A stretch of 64,000 nucleotides of DNA from Atopobium sp. oral taxon 810 str. F0209 (GCF_000466405.1 NZ_KE952966.1:1-64000), one strand, 5' to 3'; shown: positions 35,466 through 44,681, counted from the first letter of the stretch. Numbers and translations: made by a program. The notes: generated by a model not told the origin, from the sequence alone.

Positions 35466-36856
35466 AGGGTCGTTATATCCCTGATATGAAGACGCCGCGT
35501 GTTCCTGCTAATGAGGAACCAGCGCTTGAGCGCGCGCGCGACTTCCGTCCCGTTGACAAGGGTTATACCGAGGAGATGGCCGTTACCGAGGCTAATCGCT
35601 GCCTCGATTGCAAGCGTCCATTCTGTGTTGAGGGCTGCCCCGTCAACATCAATATCCCTAAATTCATCGAAGCCATTCGTGAGCGCGACTTTGGTCGTGG
35701 TCTGGATGTCATTCGCGAAGACTCTATGCTGCCTGCTATCTGCGGTCGTGTCTGTCCGCAAGAGAGTCAGTGCGAGGGCAAGTGCATTCGTGGCAAGAAG
35801 GGCGAGCCTGTAGCAATTGGTCAGCTCGAGCGCTTCTTGGGTGATCGTCCTGAGCTTGCTTCTGCCCCTGTCAAGAAGCCTGCAAATGGCAAGAAGGTTG
35901 CCATTATTGGTTGTGGTCCTTCTGGTATTACCTGCGCTGGCGAGCTTGCTCGTGAGGGCTTTGATGTCACCGTGTTTGAGGCCTTCTTTACCGGCGGTGG
36001 CGTTTTGGTTTACGGCATTCCTGAGTTCCGTCTTCCCAAGGCAGTTGTCAAGCGCGAGATTGATGGTCTCGAGGAGCTTGGTGTCAAGTTCGAGTACAAC
36101 TCGGTTGTCGGTCGTATCACCGATGCTCAGGAACTCTTCGACCAGGGCTTTGACGCTCTTTACATTGCACTTGGTGCAGGTCTGCCCAAGTTCCTGAATG
36201 TTCCTGGCGAGAACCTGCCTAATGTCTTCTTTGCAAACGAGTACCTCACCCGTGTCAACCTCATGAAGGCAAGTCAGTTCCCCGAGTACGACACTCCTAC
36301 CAAGCACGGTAAGCATGTCGTGGTCTTTGGTGGCGGCAATGTTGCTATGGACTCTGTCCGTACTGCTTTGCGTCTGGGTGCTGATGAGGTTACCCTGTGT
36401 TATCGTCGTACCGAGGCTGAGATGCCCGCGCGTCGTGCTGAGGTGCTCCATGCCAAGGCTGAGGGTGTCAAGATTCATGAGCTGGTCTCGCCGCTGGAGT
36501 TTATCGCTGGTGAGGACGGCGCTGTTTGTGGTGTCAAGGTGCAAAACATGCAGCTTGGCGAGCCCGATGAGTCTGGCCGTCGTCGTCCCGAGCCTATCGA
36601 GGGCGACACCGAGGTTATCCCCTGCGATGTTGCAGTGTCCGCAATTGGCACTAACGCTAACCCCTTTGCCGAGATGATTGGTGATTACGACCTCAACAAG
36701 TGGGGTTATATTGCCGCTGACGAGGATGGTCGTACTTCCGATCCTCGTATCTGGGCTGGTGGCGACGTTGTAACTGGTGCTGCTACGGTTATTTTGGCAA
36801 TGGGTGCTGGCAAGAAGGCCGCCGCAAGTATGACCAAGGCTCTGCTTGGCGAGTAA
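35453..36856 (+). CDS. nfnB: NfnB / glutamate-synthase-small-subunit-like NADPH oxidoreductase
   Basis: The 467-residue flavoprotein has two N-terminal cysteine motifs for [4Fe-4S] clusters (NRCLDCKRPFCVEGCPVNI, CGRVCPQESQCEGKCI), an FAD Rossmann fold (KVAIIGCGPSGITCAGELAREG) and an NADPH fold (HVVVFGGGNVAMDSVRTALRLG). The C-terminus has WAGGDVVTGAATVI. Annotated homologues are often called GltA (NADPH-dependent glutamate synthase), but pairing with the NfnA-like gene and absence of a large GltB-type gene nearby favour an electron-bifurcating Nfn complex balancing NADH, NADPH and ferredoxin. Confidence 0.88.
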   Translation: MPEVKGRYIPDMKTPRVPANEEPALERARDFRPVDKGYTEEMAVTEANRCLDCKRPFCVEGCPVNINIPKFIEAIRERDFGRGLDVIREDSMLPAICGRVCPQESQCEGKCIRGKKGEPVAIGQLERFLGDRPELASAPVKKPANGKKVAIIGCGPSGITCAGELAREGFDVTVFEAFFTGGGVLVYGIPEFRLPKAVVKREIDGLEELGVKFEYNSVVGRITDAQELFDQGFDALYIALGAGLPKFLNVPGENLPNVFFANEYLTRVNLMKASQFPEYDTPTKHGKHVVVFGGGNVAMDSVRTALRLGADEVTLCYRRTEAEMPARRAEVLHAKAEGVKIHELVSPLEFIAGEDGAVCGVKVQNMQLGEPDESGRRRPEPIEGDTEVIPCDVAVSAIGTNANPFAEMIGDYDLNKWGYIAADEDGRTSDPRIWAGGDVVTGAATVILAMGAGKKAAASMTKALLGE

Positions 36857-36888
36857 AGTTTTAAGTTATTTATCTAAGCAGGTCAGAT

Positions 36889-36917
36889 GGGGCTCGCAGA
36901 TGCGGGTCCCGTTTTTT
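36889..36917 (+). terminator. Intrinsic terminator of the nfn operon
   Basis: GGGGCTCGCA and TGCGGGTCCC pair (with G-T wobbles) around a two-base loop, followed by GTTTTTT. Confidence 0.85.
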
Positions 36918-37013
36918 ATAGCTGACCAACTTGGTTCCCTGCATTTTTTGCAGAAAAACTGCTGAGGTAAAACCAATCTAGTCCTGCTTATCCTTTGACC
37001 AGCCCTCGTAATT

Positions 37014-37115
37014 GTTGCAACCTCAGGTTGCAACGCTTCCTTTTTACCTGCACTTTTTCATAAATAAGCAGGTAGATAGGTATGAAAAATATTCGTTGCA
37101 AGCTGAGGTTGCAAC
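37014..37115. repeat. 102-bp triple-hairpin repeat, copy 4
   Basis: Palindromes at 37014-37034 (centre CCTCAGG) and 37095-37115 (GCTGAGG version) are separated by exactly 60 bp. ACCTGCA near 37047 can pair with TGCAGGT-like GCAGGT near 37068; GATAGGTATGAAAAA follows. It lies between the convergent nfnB and peptidoglycan-binding genes, each of which has its own terminator. Confidence 0.85.
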
Positions 37116-37138
37116 GAATACAAAGAGGGATTTGCAAT

Positions 37139-37166
37139 AAAAAAAGCTCCAGCCTGAGACTGGAGC
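37139..37166 (-). terminator. Intrinsic terminator of the minus-strand galE operon
   Basis: On the minus strand GCTCCAG pairs with CTGGAGC around a seven-base loop, and a run of seven Ts follows. Confidence 0.88.
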
Positions 37167-37196
37167 AGAGTAGAGGTAGAGATTAGAGAAGCAGAG

Positions 37197-38126
37197 CTAG
37201 TTTGCCTCAGGCAAAGCAAAAGCAGCGCAAATTGCATCTAGCAGCATGACAGCAAAGGTCTGAGAGTCACCTGCAGTAAAACTGCCGTCATATCCTAAAT
37301 TGAGCGGCAACTCAATGCGCAGCACCTGTGGCTCATTGTGTTTATGTGTGACATCCAAAGCAACGCGGATACGCATGGGCAGCGCCTCTACATCATCCAT
37401 CGTTACGTTTTGGATGGGCGAGTCAGTTGGTAGTGGTGTTGTGGCCACAATAAAGAGCACATCAATGTCTGAGCGTGCGTCCTCGGGAGTATTGATGAGC
37501 TCAAGACCACTCTCTTCGGTTGTAGCAGAAGCGAGGTTCCATACACGCCCTGCAATACTACGAGAAATGGGATCTTCGCCAGTAATCTGCAGACTCATTG
37601 ATTCCAGTACATCTGCTGCGCGAGCAAAGCCCATGCCGCCCATGGGGTGTGGGCCAGAAGCAGGCTTGCCACCCCATACATGATGCAGACGGTCAATAGC
37701 ATCAAAGGTATCTTGGAAGCACATGCCATCGGCAAGGGCCCCCTGGCTTTCTTGGAATTGCTTTACCGCAGACTCGGTGTAGGCACCATAGTATCCATCG
37801 GCCTCTCCGCAAGAAAAACCCAAGATATTAAGGCGTGTTTGCAGTGTACGTACATCGGAGCCATGAAACTTGGGCAACCTTAGATAGAGCGTGCGGTCAC
37901 CGAGCTGATAGCCTTCATCCACCAAAGCAGACCATGTTTCGGTATCGACACAGCTATCTAGTGTTAGTCCCTGTGCCAGACGAAAACGACCCACGGCTGT
38001 TGCGGTAGAAGGACCAAACCGACGAGCCTCAAGTTCGGCTGCATCAATCTGTTGACCGGTAGCAACTAGACGCTCTTGGATGTCCTCCACGGCGGCGCCA
38101 GTTGCGCCCTCGCGAATGGGTTCCAT
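37197..38126 (-). CDS. Peptidoglycan-binding-domain protein
   Basis: The 309-residue protein has two PG_binding_1 modules: GATGAAVEDIQERLVATG... with FGPSTATAVGRFRLAQGL (residues 7-70), and GSDVRTLQTRLNILGFSCG...YGAYTESAVKQFQESQG (about 88-135). The C-terminal 160 residues (MGGMGFARAADVLESM, then DVLFIVATTPLP) resemble an N-acetylmuramoyl-L-alanine amidase-like scaffold of the CwlM type, but I cannot identify the zinc ligands. There is no signal peptide. It is the last gene after galE and the polyprenyl synthase, a cell-envelope operon. Its start abuts the stop of the preceding gene. Confidence 0.75.
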   Translation of the reverse strand: MEPIREGATGAAVEDIQERLVATGQQIDAAELEARRFGPSTATAVGRFRLAQGLTLDSCVDTETWSALVDEGYQLGDRTLYLRLPKFHGSDVRTLQTRLNILGFSCGEADGYYGAYTESAVKQFQESQGALADGMCFQDTFDAIDRLHHVWGGKPASGPHPMGGMGFARAADVLESMSLQITGEDPISRSIAGRVWNLASATTEESGLELINTPEDARSDIDVLFIVATTPLPTDSPIQNVTMDDVEALPMRIRVALDVTHKHNEPQVLRIELPLNLGYDGSFTAGDSQTFAVMLLDAICAAFALPEAN

Positions 38127-39185
38127 TTATGCACTCCGTTCGATAAAGAAATCTGCCATAGAAAGCAGGGTGGCACGCGCTTCTTTAGCAAACATAGCGC
38201 CATCCAGCTTGAGTTTTGCTGTAGCAATCAGGCGAGCAGCCTCCTGCTGTACGTAGCCAATCGATCCCGCTTCTTGCATGAGTTCGACTGCATATTTGAG
38301 TTTAGCAGCATCGGTCGTATGGGTCTTAAGAATCTGTAGTAGTTCCGCATGCTTTTCTTCAGGAAGATGTGTAAGCGCATGAACCACTGCAAGCGTGCGC
38401 TTTCCCTCGGTGATGTCGCTGCGGAAGTCCTTGCCTTGTGCTGTGGCATCTCCTATAAGGTTAAGCAGATCATCGGCCAGCTGGAATGCAAGACCTGCTG
38501 CCATACCAAATTCTCTCAGCGCTTTTACTTGATCGGGGCTTCCTCCGCCGCAGATAGCGCCTACTGCCAAAGGTACTGCTCCTGAGTAATACGCAGTCTT
38601 ATGTTGCGCCATGTATAGATAATCTTCGGGCGTAACATCCCAGCGCTCATCACGTACCCAACCCAGGTCAAGCGCCTGCCCCTCGACGGTCATGCGCTCC
38701 ATACGTACAATTTCGCTGATAGCACGCAAAGTTACCGTGTCGGGCAGACTGCTGTGAGCAAGCATATCGCTTATAACTTCTACTAATGCGAGGTCTCCCA
38801 CGTTTATTGCAATTCCGACGCCTTCACTTACATGCACGCAGGGTTCACCCCGCCGGGTTTCTCCCTGATCGGCAATATCATCGTGAATCAGCGCAGCACT
38901 CTGAAAATTTTCAATTGCGCAGGCAAAGGGCATTGCCCGCGTGGCATCTCCCCATACTGCCTCACAGCCAAGCAGGCAGAGCGTGGGACGTGTTCTCTTG
39001 CCTCCACGTGCGGTAAATTCTGCGAGCGGCCCATAGAGATAACGCTCTAAGTCATCATGCTGGCTACCAGCAGCTGCATGTGGCGCATGCGTCGCAAGGT
39101 AGTCTTCGATGACAGGCAGGCTCCGACGTAAATATGCAACAAAACGACCAGGTTCAGGCTGTACACCCGCTGCATGAGAAGTCAC
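38127..39185 (-). CDS. Polyprenyl diphosphate synthase (class I trans-prenyltransferase)
   Basis: The enzyme extends allylic diphosphates with isopentenyl units, possibly for undecaprenyl or quinone precursors. The first aspartate-rich motif is LIHDDIADQ. The GGKRTRP IPP-binding loop and the second motif LADDLLN (last Asp replaced by Asn, as in several GGPP synthases) are present, with KTAYYSGA and KRTLAVVHAL. I favour the GTG at 39185, closest to the conserved domain. Alternatives in the same frame are ATG 39251 and GTG 39284; none has a strong ribosome binding site. It lies between galE and the peptidoglycan-binding gene. Confidence 0.88.
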   Translation of the reverse strand: MTSHAAGVQPEPGRFVAYLRRSLPVIEDYLATHAPHAAAGSQHDDLERYLYGPLAEFTARGGKRTRPTLCLLGCEAVWGDATRAMPFACAIENFQSAALIHDDIADQGETRRGEPCVHVSEGVGIAINVGDLALVEVISDMLAHSSLPDTVTLRAISEIVRMERMTVEGQALDLGWVRDERWDVTPEDYLYMAQHKTAYYSGAVPLAVGAICGGGSPDQVKALREFGMAAGLAFQLADDLLNLIGDATAQGKDFRSDITEGKRTLAVVHALTHLPEEKHAELLQILKTHTTDAAKLKYAVELMQEAGSIGYVQQEAARLIATAKLKLDGAMFAKEARATLLSMADFFIERSA

Positions 39186-39310
39186 GTTTTGCCTGCTTTC
39201 TTGTTGTCGTAAATACTGCGTTTTGAGTCTGGAACTCAATTTTAGCGTATGCATGCTGTGCGCTGCGAGAGCTGACGGCCACACCGTTTGCGGCTGTCAT
39301 AGGGGAGTGA

Positions 39311-40378
39311 TTACTCCTCACCTTCAGACTCGTAGCCATTGGGGTTGTTGCTCTGCCAATTCCAGCTATCGCGACACATATCATCGAGGTTGTATTTTGC
39401 CTTCCAGCCCATCTCTCGCTCTGCTTTACTGCAATCTGCATAGTTGGCAACAACATCGCCTGCGCGACGGGGACCAATCTTGTAAGGCAGCTCCTTTCCA
39501 CAAGCGCGCGAGAAGGCATGCACTACATCCAACACAGAAGAACCCTTACCAGTGCCGAGGTTAAAAATCTCAACACCTGTGCGACCATTCATCCAAGCAA
39601 GGGCCGCCACATGACCTGAAGCAAGGTCCATCACATGGATATAGTCGCGGACGCCAGTGCCGTCAGGCGTGGGATAGTCATCGCCCCACACGCGGACATA
39701 TTCGCGTTTGCCCACGGCAACTTGTGCGACATACGGTACAAGGTTGTTGGGAATGCCTTTGGGATCTTCGCCCATAAATCCTGAGGAATGCGCGCCGATG
39801 GGATTGAAGTAGCGAAGCAAAACGACATCCCACTCGGGATCTGCCACATGCAAATCGGTTAGGATTTGTTCGATCATCCACTTGGTCCAGCCATAGGGAT
39901 TGGTGGCAGGTTTCTTGGGACTGTTTTCGGTTAGCGGCAGTGTGTCGGGTTCACCATAGACGGTAGCTGAGCTGGAAAAAATTATGGACTTGCAGCCGTG
40001 ATCACGCATGACCTCAACGAGGTTAAGTGTATTACCTAGATTATTCTTGTAGTATTCGATGGGTTTTTCGACGGACTCACCTACGGCTTTGTAGCCCGCA
40101 AAGTGAATAACACGGTCAATTTGATTGTCTGTAAAGATGGTATCCATGGCCTTGCGGCTATTCACATCGGCCTCGTAGAAGGTCAGGCGGCTGGCTGCTT
40201 CGTCGCCCACAATCTCATCAATGCGGTCGATAACAATATCAGAGGCATTGGAAAGATCATCGACAACAATAACCTCATAGCCTTGCTGTAATAATTCGAC
40301 TACGGTGTGGCTGCCAATGAAGCCTGCGCCGCCTGTAACGAGTACGCACGTATCCTTGGGATCCTTCTTCTGGCCCAT
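39311..40378 (-). CDS. galE: UDP-glucose 4-epimerase
   Basis: GalE interconverts UDP-glucose and UDP-galactose. The NAD-binding start is VLVTGGAGFIGSHTVVELLQQGY. The catalytic Ser lies in SSSATVYG and the Tyr-x3-Lys pair in NPYGWTKWM. LRYFNPIGAH and GTGVRDYIHVMDLA follow. Length is 355 residues with an N-terminal MGQKKDPKD extension. It is the first gene of a minus-strand envelope operon; TAAGGAG lies upstream of the ATG. Confidence 0.96.
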   Translation of the reverse strand: MGQKKDPKDTCVLVTGGAGFIGSHTVVELLQQGYEVIVVDDLSNASDIVIDRIDEIVGDEAASRLTFYEADVNSRKAMDTIFTDNQIDRVIHFAGYKAVGESVEKPIEYYKNNLGNTLNLVEVMRDHGCKSIIFSSSATVYGEPDTLPLTENSPKKPATNPYGWTKWMIEQILTDLHVADPEWDVVLLRYFNPIGAHSSGFMGEDPKGIPNNLVPYVAQVAVGKREYVRVWGDDYPTPDGTGVRDYIHVMDLASGHVAALAWMNGRTGVEIFNLGTGKGSSVLDVVHAFSRACGKELPYKIGPRRAGDVVANYADCSKAEREMGWKAKYNLDDMCRDSWNWQSNNPNGYESEGEE

Positions 40379-40570
40379 GTCTGCTCCTTAATTAGATAAG
40401 AGTGAAACCAAGCTAGAAAGAGTATACATGCGCTTGATGTTGGTAACGTGGGGAGCTGTGATGGACGTTTTACCGATAAGTAGAACAACCAAAGTTTACT
40501 TATTAGGTATTTATACCTGCTGACCTGCTACCATAGCGAAGTATCAAAGCTTAAATGATGGAGGAGTGAC

Positions 40571-43234
40571 GTGAATCAGCGTATGGAACCAGATTACTCT
40601 CGCGGTAATAGCTCTCGAAGCTCAAATAACCGCAGAGCTCATACGCCGCGCCGCAGTGTCCGTGAAGCTGAAGAACTCCGTCGTGCTCGTCGCAATGTTC
40701 GTCAACAAGAGCATCGAGGTCTGTTTGGGCACACTGGTGCGGGGCGCTCTGAGCATGCAGCACAAGCAAAACAAGCGGCTCGCGACTTGCACAGAGAAGA
40801 AAGGCTGAGTGCTCGTCAAACGAGAGGTGCCGCCACACCTGCCATGTCCAATAGTGCTACTCCATACAGCGGAGGGCGTAATGCTGCTTCACGCAATAAA
40901 GGGCGGCGTATTGATGCGCTCGATGGCCTGCGTGCGATTTGCGCACTAGCTGTTATTGCATATCACATGGGTATTAAGTGGATGTCGGGTGGCTTGCTGG
41001 GTGTTACGATTCTCTTTGTGCTTTCGGGTTATTTGGCAACCGACAGCGTGATGAGTGAATTTGCTCGTAACAAGGGACGTTTTGATATCAAAGCTTATTT
41101 CCTGCGTCGTGTTCGCAGGTTGATGCCGCAAGCAATACTTTGCATAGTAGTGACGGCGGCGCTTTGTACGCTGTTTAACCACATTTTGCTGACCAAAATG
41201 CGACCCGATGTTATTCCGTCTTTGCTGATGGTGCTTAATTGGTCAAAAATTTTGACTAAGGTTTCTTATTTTGCAGCTGCGGGCGCTCCTTCGCCATTGA
41301 CGCATTATTGGTCGTTGGCCATTGAGTGGCAGTTCTTCTTGGTGTGGCCACCGCTTTTGTATCTTTTGATGCGTTGCCATGTGCCCAAACGCCATATTCG
41401 TATTGGCTTGCTTGTATTGGCAGCTATTTCTACTGCGCTGATGGCCTTTCTCTATACGCCTGGAGCAGATCCTTCACGTGCGTACTATGGTACCGATACG
41501 CGCGCAATGAGCCTGCTTTTGGGTTGCTGGCTTGCTTTCAAGTTGCCACTCCGGCAGACCGCAGCAGTGGTTGCTGAGGGTAAAAATCGCCAGATTGCCG
41601 AGGCGGCAGGAGCTCTGTCTATCGCGGCACTGCTTGTCATGTTGGTGTTTACTGAAGGATATACGTCGTTTTCTTATTATGGCGGCGTTGCGCTTGCATC
41701 TGTGGTGAGTGTTATTGCCATTGCCGCCCTGCTTCCTTCGGGAACTATCATCTCCAAATTGCTATCTCTGCCACCTTTTGTGTGGCTGGGTCAGCGCTCT
41801 TATGCTCTTTACCTCTGGCATTACCCCATAGTTCTACTCTTCTCAAATTTCAATTCGACCTCAGGTACGCCCTGGTGGTCATATGTGTTGCAGCTGGCGC
41901 TTACGTTACTGGCGGCTGATTTGACCTACCGTTTTGTCGAGCAGCCTTTGAGCAAAAAAGGTACGCTTACTACAACGATTGCAAACTTTTTTGACGAATT
42001 GCGTGAGCGCGGAGCTGCGTTGGCGTTCAAGCAGCGCGTGCTGATAATTGTGCCAGCGACGTTGACGTTGTTGATTGCAGTGTTTGGTTTGGCGTTGGTG
42101 CCTGCTGCTGATGCGGCAGGTGGCAAGCCTGGAGAAGATCACGTAGCGGCTGCTTCTCTGCGTACTCCCACTGCTGATGGCGTTTACGATGTTGTGCTTG
42201 TAGGCGATTCTGTGCCATTGGATGCCTATGACAAGCTTGCAGAAGTTTTCCCCAAAGGGCTGATTGATTGCAAGATTTCTCGCCAGATGGACGCGGGTAT
42301 CAAGGTGCTTAAAGGCTATATCGACCAAGGTGTTGTGGGCGATACCGTGGTGAGCTGTCTTGGTTCTAACGGCGCACTTAAGGAAGCAGAGCTTGATCAG
42401 CTGCTTGAACTTGTTGGTGATAGGCGTACGCTCTGGTTGGTCAACAATCGCATGAAAGATAATTGGCAGGACGCTAACAATCAGCTGATTAGCAAGTTTG
42501 CTGAAGCTCATGACAATGTGAATGTTATTGACTGGTATGACCACAGCAAGGGCCATGACAATTGGGTTTGGCAAGATGGTGAGCATGTTACACCCGAGGG
42601 TGCAGCAGCGTACGCGCAGCTCATTAAGAAGTCGATGAATTATGAGACGCCTACCAAGGAAAATACAACCTATTCGACTCTGGTGGTTGGCGACACCGTA
42701 GCCTTGGATGCCACTGATGAGCTAGCGGCTGCTTTCCCACAGGGTGCAATTGACTGTGCCGAGGGTCGCAGCTCCAAGTCTACGCATGAGACAATTGCAA
42801 GCTATCTCAAGAAAAAGGTTGTGGGACCCAATGTTGTAATTGCTATTGGCGCTGAGTCTGTCTTGGTGAAAAGTGACCTTGAGAACACGATTGATGAGTT
42901 GGGTTCTGATTGCAAGATTTGGTTGGTGAGTGTTCGTTCGACAGGCCCTTGGCAGGATGGTAACAACAAGCTGTTAAAGGAGTTGGCTGACTCTCACAAC
43001 AACGTGAAACTTATTGACTGGTACAAGGCGAGTGCAGGCCACGATGAGTACTTTGCAGGTGACGGTGCTAATCTCAGTAAAAAGGGTGCTAAGGCATACG
43101 CAAAGCTCGTGAGTGATGCGGTTGGTGATACGGTAGAGGCTGATAAAAACGATGTGTCGAGCGGTGATGCTGCCCATACAGACCTAGATGATTCAACAGC
43201 AGGTGATGTGGTAGCAGGGACGCAGAAGTCTTAG
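40571..43234 (+). CDS. Membrane acyltransferase 3 (OafA/YrhL-like) with two tandem SGNH domains
   Basis: Residues 1-110 are a basic, Arg-rich cytoplasmic tail. Residues about 113-480 form the acyltransferase-3 domain (RIDALDGLRAICALAVIAYHMG with catalytic His, LFVLSGYL, YFLRRVRRLMP, SLAIEWQFFLVWP). After the last helix two homologous SGNH-like extracellular domains follow, at about 535-690 and 700-850. The first keeps GDS (S547) and D669-x2-H672. The second has GDT (T709) and N834 instead of His. The protein probably O-acetylates cell-wall or surface polysaccharide. GTG at 40571 is chosen because GGAGG lies 5 bases upstream. It converges on the next gene with a 4-base overlap. Confidence 0.88.
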   Translation: MNQRMEPDYSRGNSSRSSNNRRAHTPRRSVREAEELRRARRNVRQQEHRGLFGHTGAGRSEHAAQAKQAARDLHREERLSARQTRGAATPAMSNSATPYSGGRNAASRNKGRRIDALDGLRAICALAVIAYHMGIKWMSGGLLGVTILFVLSGYLATDSVMSEFARNKGRFDIKAYFLRRVRRLMPQAILCIVVTAALCTLFNHILLTKMRPDVIPSLLMVLNWSKILTKVSYFAAAGAPSPLTHYWSLAIEWQFFLVWPPLLYLLMRCHVPKRHIRIGLLVLAAISTALMAFLYTPGADPSRAYYGTDTRAMSLLLGCWLAFKLPLRQTAAVVAEGKNRQIAEAAGALSIAALLVMLVFTEGYTSFSYYGGVALASVVSVIAIAALLPSGTIISKLLSLPPFVWLGQRSYALYLWHYPIVLLFSNFNSTSGTPWWSYVLQLALTLLAADLTYRFVEQPLSKKGTLTTTIANFFDELRERGAALAFKQRVLIIVPATLTLLIAVFGLALVPAADAAGGKPGEDHVAAASLRTPTADGVYDVVLVGDSVPLDAYDKLAEVFPKGLIDCKISRQMDAGIKVLKGYIDQGVVGDTVVSCLGSNGALKEAELDQLLELVGDRRTLWLVNNRMKDNWQDANNQLISKFAEAHDNVNVIDWYDHSKGHDNWVWQDGEHVTPEGAAAYAQLIKKSMNYETPTKENTTYSTLVVGDTVALDATDELAAAFPQGAIDCAEGRSSKSTHETIASYLKKKVVGPNVVIAIGAESVLVKSDLENTIDELGSDCKIWLVSVRSTGPWQDGNNKLLKELADSHNNVKLIDWYKASAGHDEYFAGDGANLSKKGAKAYAKLVSDAVGDTVEADKNDVSSGDAAHTDLDDSTAGDVVAGTQKS

Positions 43235-43836
43235 GATTCTCTAAGCTTCCAGCCTGTTTCCGTGGAAAGCTCATCAAGAAAACCAATCATAAGCTGGTGT
43301 CGCGTTGTAGCAATGCGGTGTGCTGCTTCCGTGTTGAGCTCATCTTTGAGCAGGAGTAATTTGTCGTAAAAATGGTCAACAGAAGCCTGCAGACTGCGAT
43401 TATGCTTGCCCCCATATGCAAAGGTTCTTGCGATACCGATAGCGCCAAGCGCATCTAATCGGTCTGCATCTTGTACGATTTTACCCTCGAGAGTTGCAGG
43501 CTTCTTGCCACGGTTTTGACTGAAAGAAACCGATTTAATGGTGCAGCAGACTTGCTGGATCAGTGTGGGGCCTAGCCGCTGTGTAGCGAGGAATGCGCGC
43601 GCATTATCGCAATCGCTGCTTTGAAAAAGCTTGTGATCATCACAGTCATGGAGCAAAGCAGCGAGTGCTACGACAAAAAGTTTACACTCGGCTTCTTCGG
43701 CTGCAATCTGCAGTGCATTGTTATATACGCGTAGGCTATGAGCGCTATCATGCCCGTCCACATTGTTAGAAAAGAGTTGGTCAATATAAAATTTTGTATT
43801 TTCAACTACAAGTTCTTCTTGTGGAGAGAGTGTCAT
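43231..43836 (-). CDS. HD-domain phosphohydrolase
   Basis: The 201-residue protein has HD-superfamily metal ligands: H in GHDSAHSLRVYNNALQIA, the HD pair in ALLHDCDDHK, and D in VQDADRLDALGAIGIARTFAYGG. The layout matches YedJ/YpgQ-type HD hydrolases acting on nucleotides. The start at 43836 (MTLSPQEE) is preferred because AAAGGAAA precedes it; an upstream in-frame start at 43869 is possible. The stop overlaps the convergent acyltransferase stop by 4 bases. Confidence 0.85.
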   Translation of the reverse strand: MTLSPQEELVVENTKFYIDQLFSNNVDGHDSAHSLRVYNNALQIAAEEAECKLFVVALAALLHDCDDHKLFQSSDCDNARAFLATQRLGPTLIQQVCCTIKSVSFSQNRGKKPATLEGKIVQDADRLDALGAIGIARTFAYGGKHNRSLQASVDHFYDKLLLLKDELNTEAAHRIATTRHQLMIGFLDELSTETGWKLRES

Positions 43837-44141
43837 GTGATTTCCTTTGGGGTTTAGAACATGATGCAATATTCATTGCGCTTTATTGTAGAAGCTGACA
43901 GATCAAAAAGACTGGTCAAAATGTGCTCACATAAAAGAGGACTGGAATATTGATAACTATAAATATGGAGTCAGGTCTACTATCTTTTTATTAACCGTTT
44001 ACCGAAATAAACAGTACGCATGCGGATATTACGCCATATACGGGTTACCATGTTGATACGCATGGAAAGAAACATTTTTTACGCGTAACCATTCTTTCCC
44101 AATTGTTTGCGGGCATGATTACAGAGTAGTGAAGGCTTAAT
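43837..44141. other. Intergenic gap without a recognisable gene
   Basis: This AT-rich interval of about 305 bp separates the HD hydrolase gene from the small membrane-anchored protein gene. I see no ORF, RNA gene or clear hairpin. GGGTTACCATG near 44041 and GCGTAACC near 44084 form only a weak inverted repeat. Confidence 0.4.
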
Positions 44142-44597
44142 ATGTTCAAGAACATAACAAAGCAAAACGCCTTGCTCCTATGTATCACTGCTGTGGCTTC
44201 AATAGTTATTACTTTTCTTGTAATAATGTTTATAGGGAAAGGTGTGGTGCTTAACTACATCGCCACGGGTGCACTCGAGGGGTATTCCTTGAAGGGGACA
44301 TATGCTGTTGGAACAGAAATAGATAACTCTATTTATTTTGAAACTAAAGAAGACAGTCGCATCGTCACATGGGGTGCACGGACTCCTGACACCGACTATG
44401 TGACGGGGACTGCGGAGCAAACTGATGACCCAAATATTTATGTATTGCTTGATGAAAAAGGCAGCTTTTATGCTTTAGCTCACCTAGCTTATGAAAGGAA
44501 TAACACTGGCAAGTTATATGTCAGCTACGATGGCAAAAACTTCGAGCCTTATGAAAAAATTTCTAATATACGCGTGACATATACAGCAGAACCCTAA
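44142..44597 (+). CDS. Small membrane-anchored extracellular protein of unknown function
   Basis: The 151-residue protein has a short basic start (MFKNITKQN) and one hydrophobic segment (ALLLCITAVASIVITFLVIMFIG region, residues 10-32). A beta-rich exterior part follows with GTYAVGTEIDNSIYFETKEDSRIVTW, NIYVLLDEKGSFYALAHLAYE and KLYVSYDGKNFEPYEKISNI. There is no lipobox or cysteine pattern. The family is not recognised. Composition is more AT-rich than its neighbours, which may indicate acquisition. Confidence 0.65.
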   Translation: MFKNITKQNALLLCITAVASIVITFLVIMFIGKGVVLNYIATGALEGYSLKGTYAVGTEIDNSIYFETKEDSRIVTWGARTPDTDYVTGTAEQTDDPNIYVLLDEKGSFYALAHLAYERNNTGKLYVSYDGKNFEPYEKISNIRVTYTAEP

Positions 44598-44681
44598 TGG
44601 CCCGTAATCTTTACCTCGCTTAGTTTTTCGATTGTGGCGAGGTATGCGTCAAAATCAGGCATGCTTTATGTTCTACGAATC

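Noticed and set aside
35453-36856. A complete NADPH glutamate synthase
   Set aside because: Only the small-subunit-like protein is present. Pairing with an NfnA-like subunit makes an Nfn complex more likely, though glutamate synthase activity cannot be excluded.
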